Source: Mesorhizobium_B sp963522145
Lineage (GTDB): Bacteria > Pseudomonadota > Alphaproteobacteria > Rhizobiales > Rhizobiaceae
Direction: 5' to 3'
Assembly (NCBI GenBank): GCA_963522145.1
Contig: CAUQXI010000011.1
Location: forward strand, 1-64,000
Length of the DNA: 64,000 nt
Part shown: piece after piece, positions 7,910 to 21,976 of the stretch
Position numbering within the stretch: position 1 is the stretch's first letter
Layout: every line of letters starts with the position of its first letter
Notes under the pieces: model-generated
Databases searched by the model: none
The model's input: the letters and a program-made list of their open reading frames with translations, nothing else
Told to the model about the DNA's origin: nothing
Made by a program: the position numbers and the translations under genes

Positions 7910-8036
7910 CGGGTTTTCAACCGTTTTGAGGGATCGGCGCGCTTGCCCCGTGCTCCCTCTCAGGCAGGCAGGGCTTCGACTTTCTCCTCGCGCGGCCCAC
8001 GCGGGAGACCCTGATCGAAGCGTATAAGGAGCGACG

Positions 8037-12173
<4,137 letters not shown>

Positions 12174-12185
12174 AGAACCGACTGT

Positions 12186-12205
12186 CGCGGGCCTTTCTGC
12201 CCGCG
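12186..12205 (+). promoter_or_regulatory. rpoB-rpoC intergenic hairpin
   Basis: A perfect seven-pair GC stem (12186-12192 with 12199-12205) and a six-base loop stand 12 bases past the rpoB stop. No T tract follows, so termination is unlikely. It may be an mRNA-stability or processing element in the 163-base gap. Confidence 0.35.
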
Positions 12206-12336
12206 CCACATGATTTAAACGGCGGAGGAGTGGATCACTTCGGAAAGTGAGCCGCTCTTTCGCCAGTTTCAGGCGCTACGGCCTGAGCGAGCTTGCGGAT
12301 TCAGGGGCATTCCCGCTGCCCCACAAGGAGAACGGC

Positions 12337-14121
<1,785 letters not shown>

Positions 14122-16536
14122 ATGAACAAGAAGAACATCTCCCGCATGATCGACAAGGTGTATCGCCACTGCGGCCAGAAGGAGACGGTGATCTTCTGCG
14201 ATCGCATCATGTCGCTCGGCTTCCGTCACGCTTGCACGGCCGGTATCTCGTTCGGCAAAGACGACATGCTGATCCCGCAGACCAAGGCCAAGCTCGTCGC
14301 CGATACCGACGCGCTGACCAAGGAATACGAGCAGCAGTACAATGACGGCCTGATCACGCAGGGCGAGAAGTACAACAAGGTGGTCGACGCCTGGGCGAAG
14401 TGCTCGGAGAAGGTCGCCGACGAGATGATGGGCCGCATCAAGGCGGTCGAGTTCAACGAAGATGGCCGTCAGAAGCCGATGAACTCGATCTACATGATGA
14501 GCCATTCCGGTGCGCGCGGGTCTCCGACCCAGATGCGGCAGCTCGCAGGCATGCGCGGCCTGATGGCCAAGCCGTCCGGCGAGATCATCGAGACGCCGAT
14601 CATCTCGAACTTCAAGGAAGGCCTGACTGTTCTCGAATACTTCAACTCGACCCACGGCGCCCGCAAGGGTCTCGCGGACACCGCGTTGAAGACCGCGAAC
14701 TCCGGCTACCTGACCCGTCGTCTCGTGGACGTGGCGCAGGACTGCATCGTCGTGTCGCCCGATTGCGGCACGGACAAGGGCCTGACCATGCAGCCGATCG
14801 TGGATGCGGGACAGGTGGTCGCCTCGCTCGGTCAGCGCGTTCTCGGCCGCTCGGCGCTGGAGGACATCCTCCATCCGACGACGGGAGATGTGGTGGTCAA
14901 GGGCGGCACGCTCATCGACGAGCGGGACGTGGACCTGATCGAGAAGGCCGGTGTCCAGTCCATCCGCATCCGTTCCGCCCTGACCTGTGAGGTCAAAGTC
15001 GGCGTGTGTGCGGTCTGCTATGGCCGCGATCTGGCGCGCGGAACCCCGGTCAACCAGGGCGAGGCGGTGGGTGTCATCGCGGCGCAGTCGATCGGCGAGC
15101 CCGGTACGCAGCTTACCATGCGCACCTTCCACATGGGCGGCGCCGCGCAGGTGGCCGACCAGTCCTTCCTGGAAGCATCCTATGAAGGCACCGTGCAGAT
15201 CCGCAACCGCAACGTGGTGCGCAACTCGGACGGCGTCACGGTCGTCATGGGCCGCAACATGGCTGTGCTGATCCTGGACGAGGCTGGCAAGGAGCGCGCG
15301 ACGCACCGTGTCGCCTATGGCTCGCGCATCTACGTGGACGATGGCGACAAGGTCCGCCGCGGCCAGCGCGTCGCGGAGTGGGATCCCTACACCCGTCCGA
15401 TCCTCACGGAAGTCGAGGGTAGGGTCTCGTTCGAGGATCTGGTGGACGGCCTTTCCGTTCAGGAAACGGCCGACGAGTCTACCGGCATCACCAAGCGCGA
15501 GGTCATCGACTGGCGTTCGACCCCGCGCGGGTCGGACCTCAAGCCGGCGATCACCGTGCTCGGCGCGAACGGCAAGGTGAGCAAGCTGTCCAAGGGCGGC
15601 GATGCGCGCTTCATGCTTTCGGTGGAAGCGATCCTGTCGGTGGAACCGGGCTCCACCGTGAAGCCGGGCGACGTGCTGGCGCGTATTCCCATGGAAAGCG
15701 CCAAGACCAAGGACATCACGGGCGGTCTGCCGCGCGTGGCGGAACTGTTCGAAGCGCGTCGGCCGAAGGATCACGCCATCATCGCCGAGATCGACGGCAC
15801 GATCCGCTTCGGGCGCGACTACAAGAACAAGCGCCGCATCATCATCGAGCCGCACGACTCGGCGCTCGAGCCGGTGGAGTATCTCATCCCGAAGGGCAAG
15901 CCGTTCCATCTTCAGGACGGTGACGCGATCGAGAAGGGCGACTACATCCTCGACGGCAATCCCGCGCCGCACGACATCCTGGCCATCAAGGGCGTGGAGG
16001 CGCTGGCGTCCTACCTCGTCAACGAGATCCAGGAAGTCTATCGTCTGCAGGGCGTGCTGATCAACGACAAGCATATCGAGGTGATCGTGCGGCAGATGCT
16101 GCAGAAGGTGGAGATCACTGTTCAGGGCGATTCGACCTACATTCCCGGCGACCACGTGGATCAGATCGAGCTGGACGAGATCAACGATCGCCTGGTTGAG
16201 GAGGGTAAGACGCCTGCCGAGGGCCAGCCGGTTCTGCTCGGTATCACCAAGGCCTCGCTCCAGACGCCGTCCTTCATCTCGGCCGCTTCCTTCCAGGAAA
16301 CGACCCGCGTGCTCACCGAGGCGGCCGTCGCCGGCAAGGTGGACATGCTTCAGGGCCTGAAGGAGAATGTCATCGTCGGCCGTCTTATCCCGGCCGGCAC
16401 AGGCGGTCAGATGACGCAGATCCGTCGTATCGCCACGAGCCGCGATGAATTGATCCTCGAGGATCGCCGCAAGACCAGCGGTGCGGAAGAAGCGAACGCC
16501 ATGCTGACGGACATGACCGCGGCAGCAGCCGAGTAA
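14122..16536 (+). CDS. rpoC: RNA polymerase beta-prime, C-terminal part (rpoC2-like)
   Basis: The 804-residue product continues beta-prime from MNKKNISRMIDKVYRHCGQK. It includes the bridge helix (GARGSPTQMRQLAGMRGLMA), the second zinc-site cysteines (the DCGTDKG Cys and those in TCEVKVGVCAVCYG), and the trigger loop (GTQLTMRTFHMGG). It ends normally with TAA before a strong terminator. Its ATG touches the preceding TAG, and no clear Shine-Dalgarno sequence lies in the 20 bases before it; separate translation would therefore depend on reinitiation. With one sense codon restored the two parts give 1399 residues, the usual rhizobial length. Cyanobacterial RpoC2, as I recall it, begins at nearly the same residue. 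Confidence 0.9.
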   Translation: MNKKNISRMIDKVYRHCGQKETVIFCDRIMSLGFRHACTAGISFGKDDMLIPQTKAKLVADTDALTKEYEQQYNDGLITQGEKYNKVVDAWAKCSEKVADEMMGRIKAVEFNEDGRQKPMNSIYMMSHSGARGSPTQMRQLAGMRGLMAKPSGEIIETPIISNFKEGLTVLEYFNSTHGARKGLADTALKTANSGYLTRRLVDVAQDCIVVSPDCGTDKGLTMQPIVDAGQVVASLGQRVLGRSALEDILHPTTGDVVVKGGTLIDERDVDLIEKAGVQSIRIRSALTCEVKVGVCAVCYGRDLARGTPVNQGEAVGVIAAQSIGEPGTQLTMRTFHMGGAAQVADQSFLEASYEGTVQIRNRNVVRNSDGVTVVMGRNMAVLILDEAGKERATHRVAYGSRIYVDDGDKVRRGQRVAEWDPYTRPILTEVEGRVSFEDLVDGLSVQETADESTGITKREVIDWRSTPRGSDLKPAITVLGANGKVSKLSKGGDARFMLSVEAILSVEPGSTVKPGDVLARIPMESAKTKDITGGLPRVAELFEARRPKDHAIIAEIDGTIRFGRDYKNKRRIIIEPHDSALEPVEYLIPKGKPFHLQDGDAIEKGDYILDGNPAPHDILAIKGVEALASYLVNEIQEVYRLQGVLINDKHIEVIVRQMLQKVEITVQGDSTYIPGDHVDQIELDEINDRLVEEGKTPAEGQPVLLGITKASLQTPSFISAASFQETTRVLTEAAVAGKVDMLQGLKENVIVGRLIPAGTGGQMTQIRRIATSRDELILEDRRKTSGAEEANAMLTDMTAAAAE

Positions 16537-16555
16537 GCTCCGCATCGACAATCTG

Positions 16556-16590
16556 AAAGGCCGCTGGACCAGTTCCGGCGGCCTTTTTCT
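16556..16590 (+). terminator. Rho-independent terminator after rpoC
   Basis: AAAGGCCGC (16556-16564) pairs with GCGGCCTTT (16578-16586) across a 13-base loop, and five T follow the stem core. It lies 20 bases past the rpoC stop and closes the secE-to-rpoC transcription unit. Confidence 0.9.
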
Positions 16591-16680
16591 TTGCGATGTC
16601 GGGACGACGGGGGATCGACACTTTCGCGAGGTAAAAATGGGTTTGACGATTCATCCCCACCTACGACGCGACCGGCTGGA

Positions 16681-16710
16681 AAACCTTTCGTTAACCTTAA
16701 CAAAAGGTTT
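16681..16710. repeat. Inverted repeat in the rpoC / DUF6105-like gene gap
   Basis: AAACCTTT (16681-16688) is matched by AAAGGTTT (16703-16710) around a 14-base AT-rich centre that contains GTTAAC. It lies 110 bases before the next start and could be an operator or a weak terminator. The rest of the 284-base gap after the rpoC terminator shows no gene. Confidence 0.35.
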
Positions 16711-16820
16711 ACGTTGCCGTTAAGGCTCCGCCGGCTCACCTTGAAGATGTGGAATCGGGCTGAGATCGCGTTCCCCGTCGGGGAGAGCGTTTGCGGCGCG
16801 CGGCATGGAAGGACGTAGCC

Positions 16821-17132
16821 TTGAAATGGTTTCTGGCGCTCTGGGCTCTGCCGCTTGTTCTGTTCTGGGGCTGGTTTGGCCTGAGCTACTATGACCTGAA
16901 TTTTGGCTATCTGATCCTCAGCCGTCAGCTCCACGATCTCCTGTTCGAGCTATACGGCCAGATCCTCGGAGTGGATCCGAGGGCGCTGCCCATGATGGCG
17001 GCAAAGGCCTGCGTGTTCGACTCCCTCCTTCTGACAGCGCTGCTCGCGTTCCGCCGCAGACGTGCCATCCGCGACTGGATTAAAGCGCGCCGTGCCGCCT
17101 ATTCTCTGCCGTCGCCCGCGCCGAGCGCGTGA
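16821..17132 (+). CDS. Small two-span membrane protein, DUF6105-like
   Basis: The 103-residue product begins LKWFLALWALPLVLFWGWFG, a hydrophobic segment, followed by a WFGLSYYDLNFGY stretch and a second membrane span (about residues 67-83) before a basic RRRRAIRDWIKARR tail. It resembles the small DUF6105 family of rhizobia, whose function is unknown. A TTG at 16821 is preferred because AAGGA lies seven bases before it. The 3' end overlaps ruvX, on the other strand, by 34 bases. Confidence 0.65.
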   Translation: MKWFLALWALPLVLFWGWFGLSYYDLNFGYLILSRQLHDLLFELYGQILGVDPRALPMMAAKACVFDSLLLTALLAFRRRRAIRDWIKARRAAYSLPSPAPSA

Positions 17133-17584
17133 AGGCGGTCGAGCACACCCTGCAGGATGAAGGCCGCAGCGGCGGAGTCGATACGCGCGGCGCGCTTGCG
17201 ACGGGACACGTCCATGGCGATCAAGGCTCTCTCCGCAGCGACCGTTGAAAGCCGCTCATCCCAGAAAACAAACGGCACGGCGCTCAGCCGCGCCATGTTG
17301 CGCACAAAGGCGCGGCTGGCCTGAGCGCGGGGGCCTTCGGTGCCGTCCATGTTGATGGGCAGGCCCATCACGATAGCGCCCACCTTTTCGGCTTCCACGA
17401 GGCGCAGCAGCACCTCCGCATCGCGCGAGAACTTGCCTCGCACGATGACAGGGCGGGGATGCGCAAAGGACAAACGGGCGTCCGACACCGCTACGCCGAT
17501 GGTCTTTTCGCCGAGATCGAGCCCGGCGAGCCTTGATCCATCAGGCAGGCGGGCCGGAAGCTCCTCGACAGTCAGGATGTTCAT
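17099..17584 (-). CDS. ruvX: Putative pre-16S rRNA nuclease / Holliday junction resolvase-like RuvX (YqgF)
   Basis: The 161-residue RNase-H-fold protein shows the first catalytic Asp in GLDLGEKTIGVAVSD, a middle VMGLPINMDGTEG, then WDERLSTVAAERAL and the late DSAAAAFILQGVLD. In other bacteria YqgF trims the 5' end of 16S rRNA; an older annotation is Holliday junction resolvase. It converges with the DUF6105-like gene, overlapping 34 bases tail to tail, and diverges from the hydrolase gene at 17650. Confidence 0.93.
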   Translation of the reverse strand: MNILTVEELPARLPDGSRLAGLDLGEKTIGVAVSDARLSFAHPRPVIVRGKFSRDAEVLLRLVEAEKVGAIVMGLPINMDGTEGPRAQASRAFVRNMARLSAVPFVFWDERLSTVAAERALIAMDVSRRKRAARIDSAAAAFILQGVLDRLHALGAGDGRE

Positions 17585-17649
17585 CTCGCCTCCGCTTTGA
17601 CCCCGCGCGCCGCTCCATTTATCTACCGCGCCGCAGCAGGGAGCAGGCG

Positions 17650-18354
17650 ATGGACATTATCTGGTATGGGCAATCGGCCTTTCGCATCGAGATCGAAGGC
17701 GCGACGATCCTCATTGATCCCTTCCTGACGGGCAATCCATCCTGGAACAAGGGCTGGGAAGAACCGGCGGAAGGCATCACGCATCTGCTTCTCACCCACG
17801 GCCACAGCGATCACCTCGGCGACGCGGTGGAGATCCTGAGGGCGGGCACGGCGAAGGCGGTCGCAACCTTCGAGCTTGCCTCCTACCTCATGGCCAAGGG
17901 CGTACCGCAGGATCGTGTCCTGTTCGGCAATACGGGCGGCACGGTGGATTGCGACGCCTTCACCGTCACCCTCGTTCAGGCGCTGCACTCCTCGTCATAC
18001 GCTGAGGATGGCACGAACTGGTATCTCGGAAATCCTAACGGACTTGTGCTGCATTCGCCTTCCGCCCCCACCCTTTACCACATGGGCGATACGGATATCT
18101 TCGGGGACATGGCATTGATCCAGGAACTGCACCAGCCGAAGATCGCGCTCGTGCCGGTCGGCGACCGCGTGACGATGGGCGGTGCGGTCGCAGCGCTTGC
18201 CTGCCGCCGCTTCTTCCGGTTCGATCTGGCCGTCCCTTGCCACTACGGCTCGTTCCCCTTCTTGGAGGCGACGGCAGACAAATTCGTCGAGGCAATGGAT
18301 GGAGCGGACACGGCGGTCGTGGTGCCGGAAGTCGGCAAGCCGTTCCGCGTCTGA
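17650..18354 (+). CDS. UPF0173-type metal-dependent hydrolase (metallo-beta-lactamase fold)
   Basis: The 234-residue product begins MDIIWYGQSAFRIE, typical of the UPF0173/UlaG-like group. It carries the metal motif THGHSDH (His50, His52, Asp54, His55), a later HMGDTDIF and a C-terminal VPCHYGSFP. The substrate of this group is not established. The ATG at 17650 starts the conserved fold directly; upstream frame is probably not translated. It may be co-transcribed with gatCA 81 bases downstream. Confidence 0.85.
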   Translation: MDIIWYGQSAFRIEIEGATILIDPFLTGNPSWNKGWEEPAEGITHLLLTHGHSDHLGDAVEILRAGTAKAVATFELASYLMAKGVPQDRVLFGNTGGTVDCDAFTVTLVQALHSSSYAEDGTNWYLGNPNGLVLHSPSAPTLYHMGDTDIFGDMALIQELHQPKIALVPVGDRVTMGGAVAALACRRFFRFDLAVPCHYGSFPFLEATADKFVEAMDGADTAVVVPEVGKPFRV

Positions 18355-18435
18355 CGGTATCCCGCCTCCATTGTTGCATGGCGGAAGGGGCGCCGGTATA
18401 GCCCGGCTCAGCATCTCACCCAGGGCCGAGTTCGG

Positions 18436-18723
18436 ATGTCCGTCGATCTTCAAACAGTCAAGCGCGTCGCCCATCTGGCGCGCATCGCCGTGAGCGACGA
18501 GGACGCCGCCCGCATGGTGGGCGAGCTCAACGCCATTCTCGGCTTTGTGGAACAGCTTGATGAAGTCGATGTGTCCGGCGTCGAGCCGATGACTTCCGTG
18601 ACGCCGATGGCCATGCGCAAGCGCGCCGATCAGGTCAGCGACGGAAACAAGGCCGCCGACATCATGGCCAACGCACCGGCAGCGGAGGCGAACTTCTTCC
18701 TGGTGCCGAAAGTGGTCGAGTAG
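18436..18723 (+). CDS. gatC: Asp-tRNA(Asn)/Glu-tRNA(Gln) amidotransferase subunit C
   Basis: The 95-residue product is the small subunit that wraps around GatA in the GatCAB amidotransferase, which makes Gln-tRNA or Asn-tRNA by transamidation. The N-terminal VKRVAHLARIAVSDEDAARM and a late FFLVPKVVE are typical. It stops with TAG. The downstream gatA frame is the same frame, with no other stop in the ten codons between. Confidence 0.95.
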   Translation: MSVDLQTVKRVAHLARIAVSDEDAARMVGELNAILGFVEQLDEVDVSGVEPMTSVTPMAMRKRADQVSDGNKAADIMANAPAAEANFFLVPKVVE

Positions 18724-18753
18724 GCCGGACGCGAGAACCTGTTGGACCCCACG

Positions 18754-20238
18754 ATGAGCGAACTCACCAAGAAGACGATCGCCGAAGCGCGCGCCGGCCT
18801 GCGCTCCCGCGACTTCTCCGCCGTTGAACTGACGCAAAGCTACCTTGCCGCGATCGACGCCGCGAATCCCACGCTGAACGCCTATGTGGCGGTGACGCCC
18901 GAGCGTGCACGCGCCATGGCGACAGCATCCGACGAACGCCTCGGCCGCGGGACGGGCGGGGCGCTGGAAGGCATCCCGCTCGGCATCAAGGACCTGTTCG
19001 CGACCGAAGGCGTTCACACCCAGGCGGGCAGCCATATCCTGGACGGGTTCAAGCCGCGCTACGAGTCCACGGTGACGGCCAATCTGTGGGCTGACGGCGC
19101 GGTGATGCTCGGCAAGCTCAACATGGACGAGTTCGCCATGGGCTCGTCCAACGAGACCTCCTACTACGGGCCGGTGGTCAATCCCTGGCGGCGCAAGGGC
19201 GGCGACAACAAGCAGCTCGTGCCCGGCGGCTCGTCGGGCGGCTCGGCCGCTGCCGTGGCCGGCTGGCTTTGCGCCGGCGCCACTGCCACCGATACCGGCG
19301 GCTCGATCCGCCAGCCCGCCGCTTTAACCGGAACCGTCGGCATCAAGCCAACCTATGGGCGCTGTTCGCGCTGGGGCATTGCCGCCTTCGCATCCTCACT
19401 CGATCAGGCCGGGCCGATCGCACGCGATGTGCGCGATGCCGCCATTCTTCTGCGATCGATGGCATCCGTCGATCCCAAGGATACAACCTCCGTCGATCGG
19501 CCTGTGCCCGACTATGAGGCGGCGCTCGGCCGCTCCGTGCGCGGGCTGAAGGTCGGCATCCCGCGCGAATACCGCGTGGACGATATGCCTCCGGAGATCG
19601 AGGCGCTCTGGCAGCATGGCATCGCCTGGCTCAGGCAGGCGGGCGCGGAGATCGTGGACATCTCTCTGCCGCACACGAAATACGCGCTGCCGGCCTATTA
19701 TATCGTTGCGCCAGCGGAGGCATCCTCCAATCTCGCGCGCTATGACGGCGTGCGCTACGGGTTGCGCGTTCCGGGCCGCGACATCGCCGACATGTATGAG
19801 CAGACGCGCGCGGCCGGCTTCGGCCGCGAGGTCAAGCGGCGGGTGATGATCGGCACCTATGTGCTCTCTGCCGGTTATTACGACGCCTATTACCTCAAGG
19901 CGCAGAAAGTCCGGACGCTCATCAAGAAGGATTTCGAGGACGTCTTCGCAGACGGCGTAGACGTGATCCTCACGCCGGCGACGCCGTCTGCCGCCTTCGG
20001 CGTCGCCGACGAGGAGATGGCCGCAGACCCGGTGAAGATGTATCTCAACGACATCTTCACCGTCACTGTGAACATGGCGGGTCTGCCCGGCATCGCGGTG
20101 CCGGCCGGGCTCGATGCTCAGGGCCTGCCGCTCGGCCTCCAGCTGATCGGCCGGCCCTTCGAAGAGGAAACGCTGTTCCAGACCGCTTCCGTGATCGAGG
20201 ACGCGGCTGGACGGTTCGAGCCGAAGCAGTGGTGGTAA
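18754..20238 (+). CDS. gatA: Asp-tRNA(Asn)/Glu-tRNA(Gln) amidotransferase subunit A
   Basis: GatA releases ammonia from glutamine or asparagine for transamidation. The 494-residue amidase-signature protein has the catalytic Lys in GIPLGIKDLFATEG (about residue 79), the VPGGSSGGSAAAVA loop with the paired Ser residues, and DTGGSIRQPAALTG. ATG 18754 is chosen because family members start MSELTxxTIAEAR; a TTG 12 bases upstream is in frame. gatB is not within the following genes, so the third subunit must lie elsewhere. Confidence 0.96.
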   Translation: MSELTKKTIAEARAGLRSRDFSAVELTQSYLAAIDAANPTLNAYVAVTPERARAMATASDERLGRGTGGALEGIPLGIKDLFATEGVHTQAGSHILDGFKPRYESTVTANLWADGAVMLGKLNMDEFAMGSSNETSYYGPVVNPWRRKGGDNKQLVPGGSSGGSAAAVAGWLCAGATATDTGGSIRQPAALTGTVGIKPTYGRCSRWGIAAFASSLDQAGPIARDVRDAAILLRSMASVDPKDTTSVDRPVPDYEAALGRSVRGLKVGIPREYRVDDMPPEIEALWQHGIAWLRQAGAEIVDISLPHTKYALPAYYIVAPAEASSNLARYDGVRYGLRVPGRDIADMYEQTRAAGFGREVKRRVMIGTYVLSAGYYDAYYLKAQKVRTLIKKDFEDVFADGVDVILTPATPSAAFGVADEEMAADPVKMYLNDIFTVTVNMAGLPGIAVPAGLDAQGLPLGLQLIGRPFEEETLFQTASVIEDAAGRFEPKQWW

Positions 20239-20330
20239 GCGTCTCCGCTTTCATCTGAACTGCGAGCCGTTGATCGCAAGCCGCTGATTCGACTCCGCGT
20301 TGAGCCGAGCCCTCCTTGAGGTGACAAGCC

Positions 20331-21128
20331 GTGTTCTTCGTTCTATCCAAGATCGCCGGCTTCTTTCTTCAGCCGCTCAACGCCGTGATCGTGCTGGCTG
20401 CCGTCGGCGGGGCCACGGGATTCGCGGGCTGGCTGCGGAGCGGTTTTTTCCTCTGCCTCGTGGCCGCCGCCGTGATGGCCCTTGCGGGCTGGACAACGAC
20501 CGGCGCGCTGCTGCTTCATCCGCTGGAAAGCCGCTTCACGCGCCCGGCGGAGCCGCTCGCCACCGTAGCCGGCATCGTGGTGCTGGGCGGCGGCTTCGAG
20601 GGCGCAGTGAACCAGGCACGTGGCGGCTATGAGCTGAACAGCAGCGGCGACCGCTTCGTGGAAGCCGCGATTCTCGCTCGCCGCTATCCCGATGCAAAGG
20701 TTGTGATCTCCGGGGGCTCGGGCGCGCTCATGATCGAGGGCGAAGCGGATGCCACCACGGCGGAACGGCTGCTGGAAGCGCTCGGCGTGGGTCGCGACCG
20801 GATGATCCTGGAAAGCCGCTCCCGCAATACGGATGAAAATGCGCGCTTCACAAGGGCGCTCGTGGAACCGAAGCCCGGCGAAACGTGGCTGCTCGTCACC
20901 TCGGCTTTCCACATGCCGCGCTCGGTCGGGCTGTTCCGCGCCAACGATTTCGCCGTTACCCCATGGCCGACCGATTATCGCACCACGGGCAACGAGACGA
21001 TCGGCCTGTTTCAGGACAATGTCGCGGACGCCGTGCAGAACACGACGCTGGCAATCCGAGAGTGGATCGGGCTCCTCACCTATCGCCTGTCTGGGCGCAC
21101 AAACACGCTGCTGCCTGCGCCCGGCTGA
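20331..21128 (+). CDS. YdcF/ElyC family (DUF218) membrane protein
   Basis: The 265-residue product has two N-terminal membrane spans (about residues 14-34 and 38-58) followed by a DUF218 domain: VVLGGGFEG, VISGGSGALM, ESRSRNTDENA and LLVTSAFHMPR. E. coli ElyC of this family affects peptidoglycan precursor homeostasis, but the catalytic role of the group is unclear. A GTG start is used, with TTGAGGTGA upstream. The final 49 bases overlap the DUF599 gene, which runs the other way. Confidence 0.85.
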   Translation: MFFVLSKIAGFFLQPLNAVIVLAAVGGATGFAGWLRSGFFLCLVAAAVMALAGWTTTGALLLHPLESRFTRPAEPLATVAGIVVLGGGFEGAVNQARGGYELNSSGDRFVEAAILARRYPDAKVVISGGSGALMIEGEADATTAERLLEALGVGRDRMILESRSRNTDENARFTRALVEPKPGETWLLVTSAFHMPRSVGLFRANDFAVTPWPTDYRTTGNETIGLFQDNVADAVQNTTLAIREWIGLLTYRLSGRTNTLLPAPG

Positions 21129-21832
21129 TCGTCGAGGCCGTCGATCACGGCAGCACGAGCGGCCGAGAAGAACTGCCGGCGCGTGAGAACGGCAAGCAGC
21201 AGCAGTGTCGTTGCGAAAAAGGCGAGCGGGTTCACGAACCAGCCGAGATAGCCGACCGAGAAGAACACGCCGCGAAGACCCGCGCCGAAATGCTTGCCCG
21301 CAAGGATGTTCATCCTCACCGCCCGCTGGACGGCGCGTGCCGCGCGTGCGGGATCCTGCTCGATCTCGGGCGTGAGCGGCACCGCGCCGATCAGCACCGA
21401 GCAGTAGTTGAAGAGCCGATAAGCCCAGCCGAACTTGAAAAAGGAATAGCTGAGGATCAGCACCAGGCCGATCACCTTGAACTCGAAGAGCTGCCGCGAC
21501 GGCGGCGAAGCGAAGGGCAGGTCGCCCAGCAGGCTGAGCAGCGTGTCCGGCGTGCCAAGCAGGGCGAAGCAGCCGCCCACCGCGATCAGCGCGCTTGAAG
21601 CAAAGAAGGCGGTGCCCTGCTGCAGCCCTGCCATGATGGAAGTGTCGATCATGCGAAGCTCGCGGCTCGCCATGGTTCGCAGCCAGATCTCGCGCTGCCG
21701 GTTCATCGCGACTGTGAGCGACGGGCGGCGCAGGATGACCCCCTCCGCCGCAAAGGCGAACACCATCCAGACAAGCACGAAGAAGCCGAGCGCCAGAAGG
21801 TCGGCGGTGGAAAGCGCGAGCGGAGAGTTCAT
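21080..21832 (-). CDS. DUF599 family membrane protein
   Basis: The 250-residue product has an N-terminal span (about residues 10-30), further spans around 70-95, 115-135 and 195-220, and the motif RREIWLRTMASRELR-like MNRQREIWLRTM with RMIDTSIMAGLQQG, typical of DUF599. Function is unknown. It stops with TAG inside the 3' end of the ydcF-like gene. The start is 144 bases from the divergent sdaA gene, so both promoters must lie in that gap. Confidence 0.8.
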   Translation of the reverse strand: MNSPLALSTADLLALGFFVLVWMVFAFAAEGVILRRPSLTVAMNRQREIWLRTMASRELRMIDTSIMAGLQQGTAFFASSALIAVGGCFALLGTPDTLLSLLGDLPFASPPSRQLFEFKVIGLVLILSYSFFKFGWAYRLFNYCSVLIGAVPLTPEIEQDPARAARAVQRAVRMNILAGKHFGAGLRGVFFSVGYLGWFVNPLAFFATTLLLLAVLTRRQFFSAARAAVIDGLDDQPGAGSSVFVRPDRR

Positions 21833-21976
21833 GCCTTGTCCTGCAAACGGTGCCGGCGCACATTAAGTGACACGAAGCAGGCGCGATGTCGCGCTTCGAT
21901 CAGGCGGGGTCGGCGGCCGTGTCGTTTCGCGGCAGGTTCTCGCACAGAATATCCTTCGCCTCTGAGGCAGGCAGCT

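Noticed and set aside
16689..16702. CtrA-like site around GTTAACCTTAAC
   Set aside because: The two TTAA halves are two bases apart, not seven as in the CtrA consensus; read as an inverted repeat instead.
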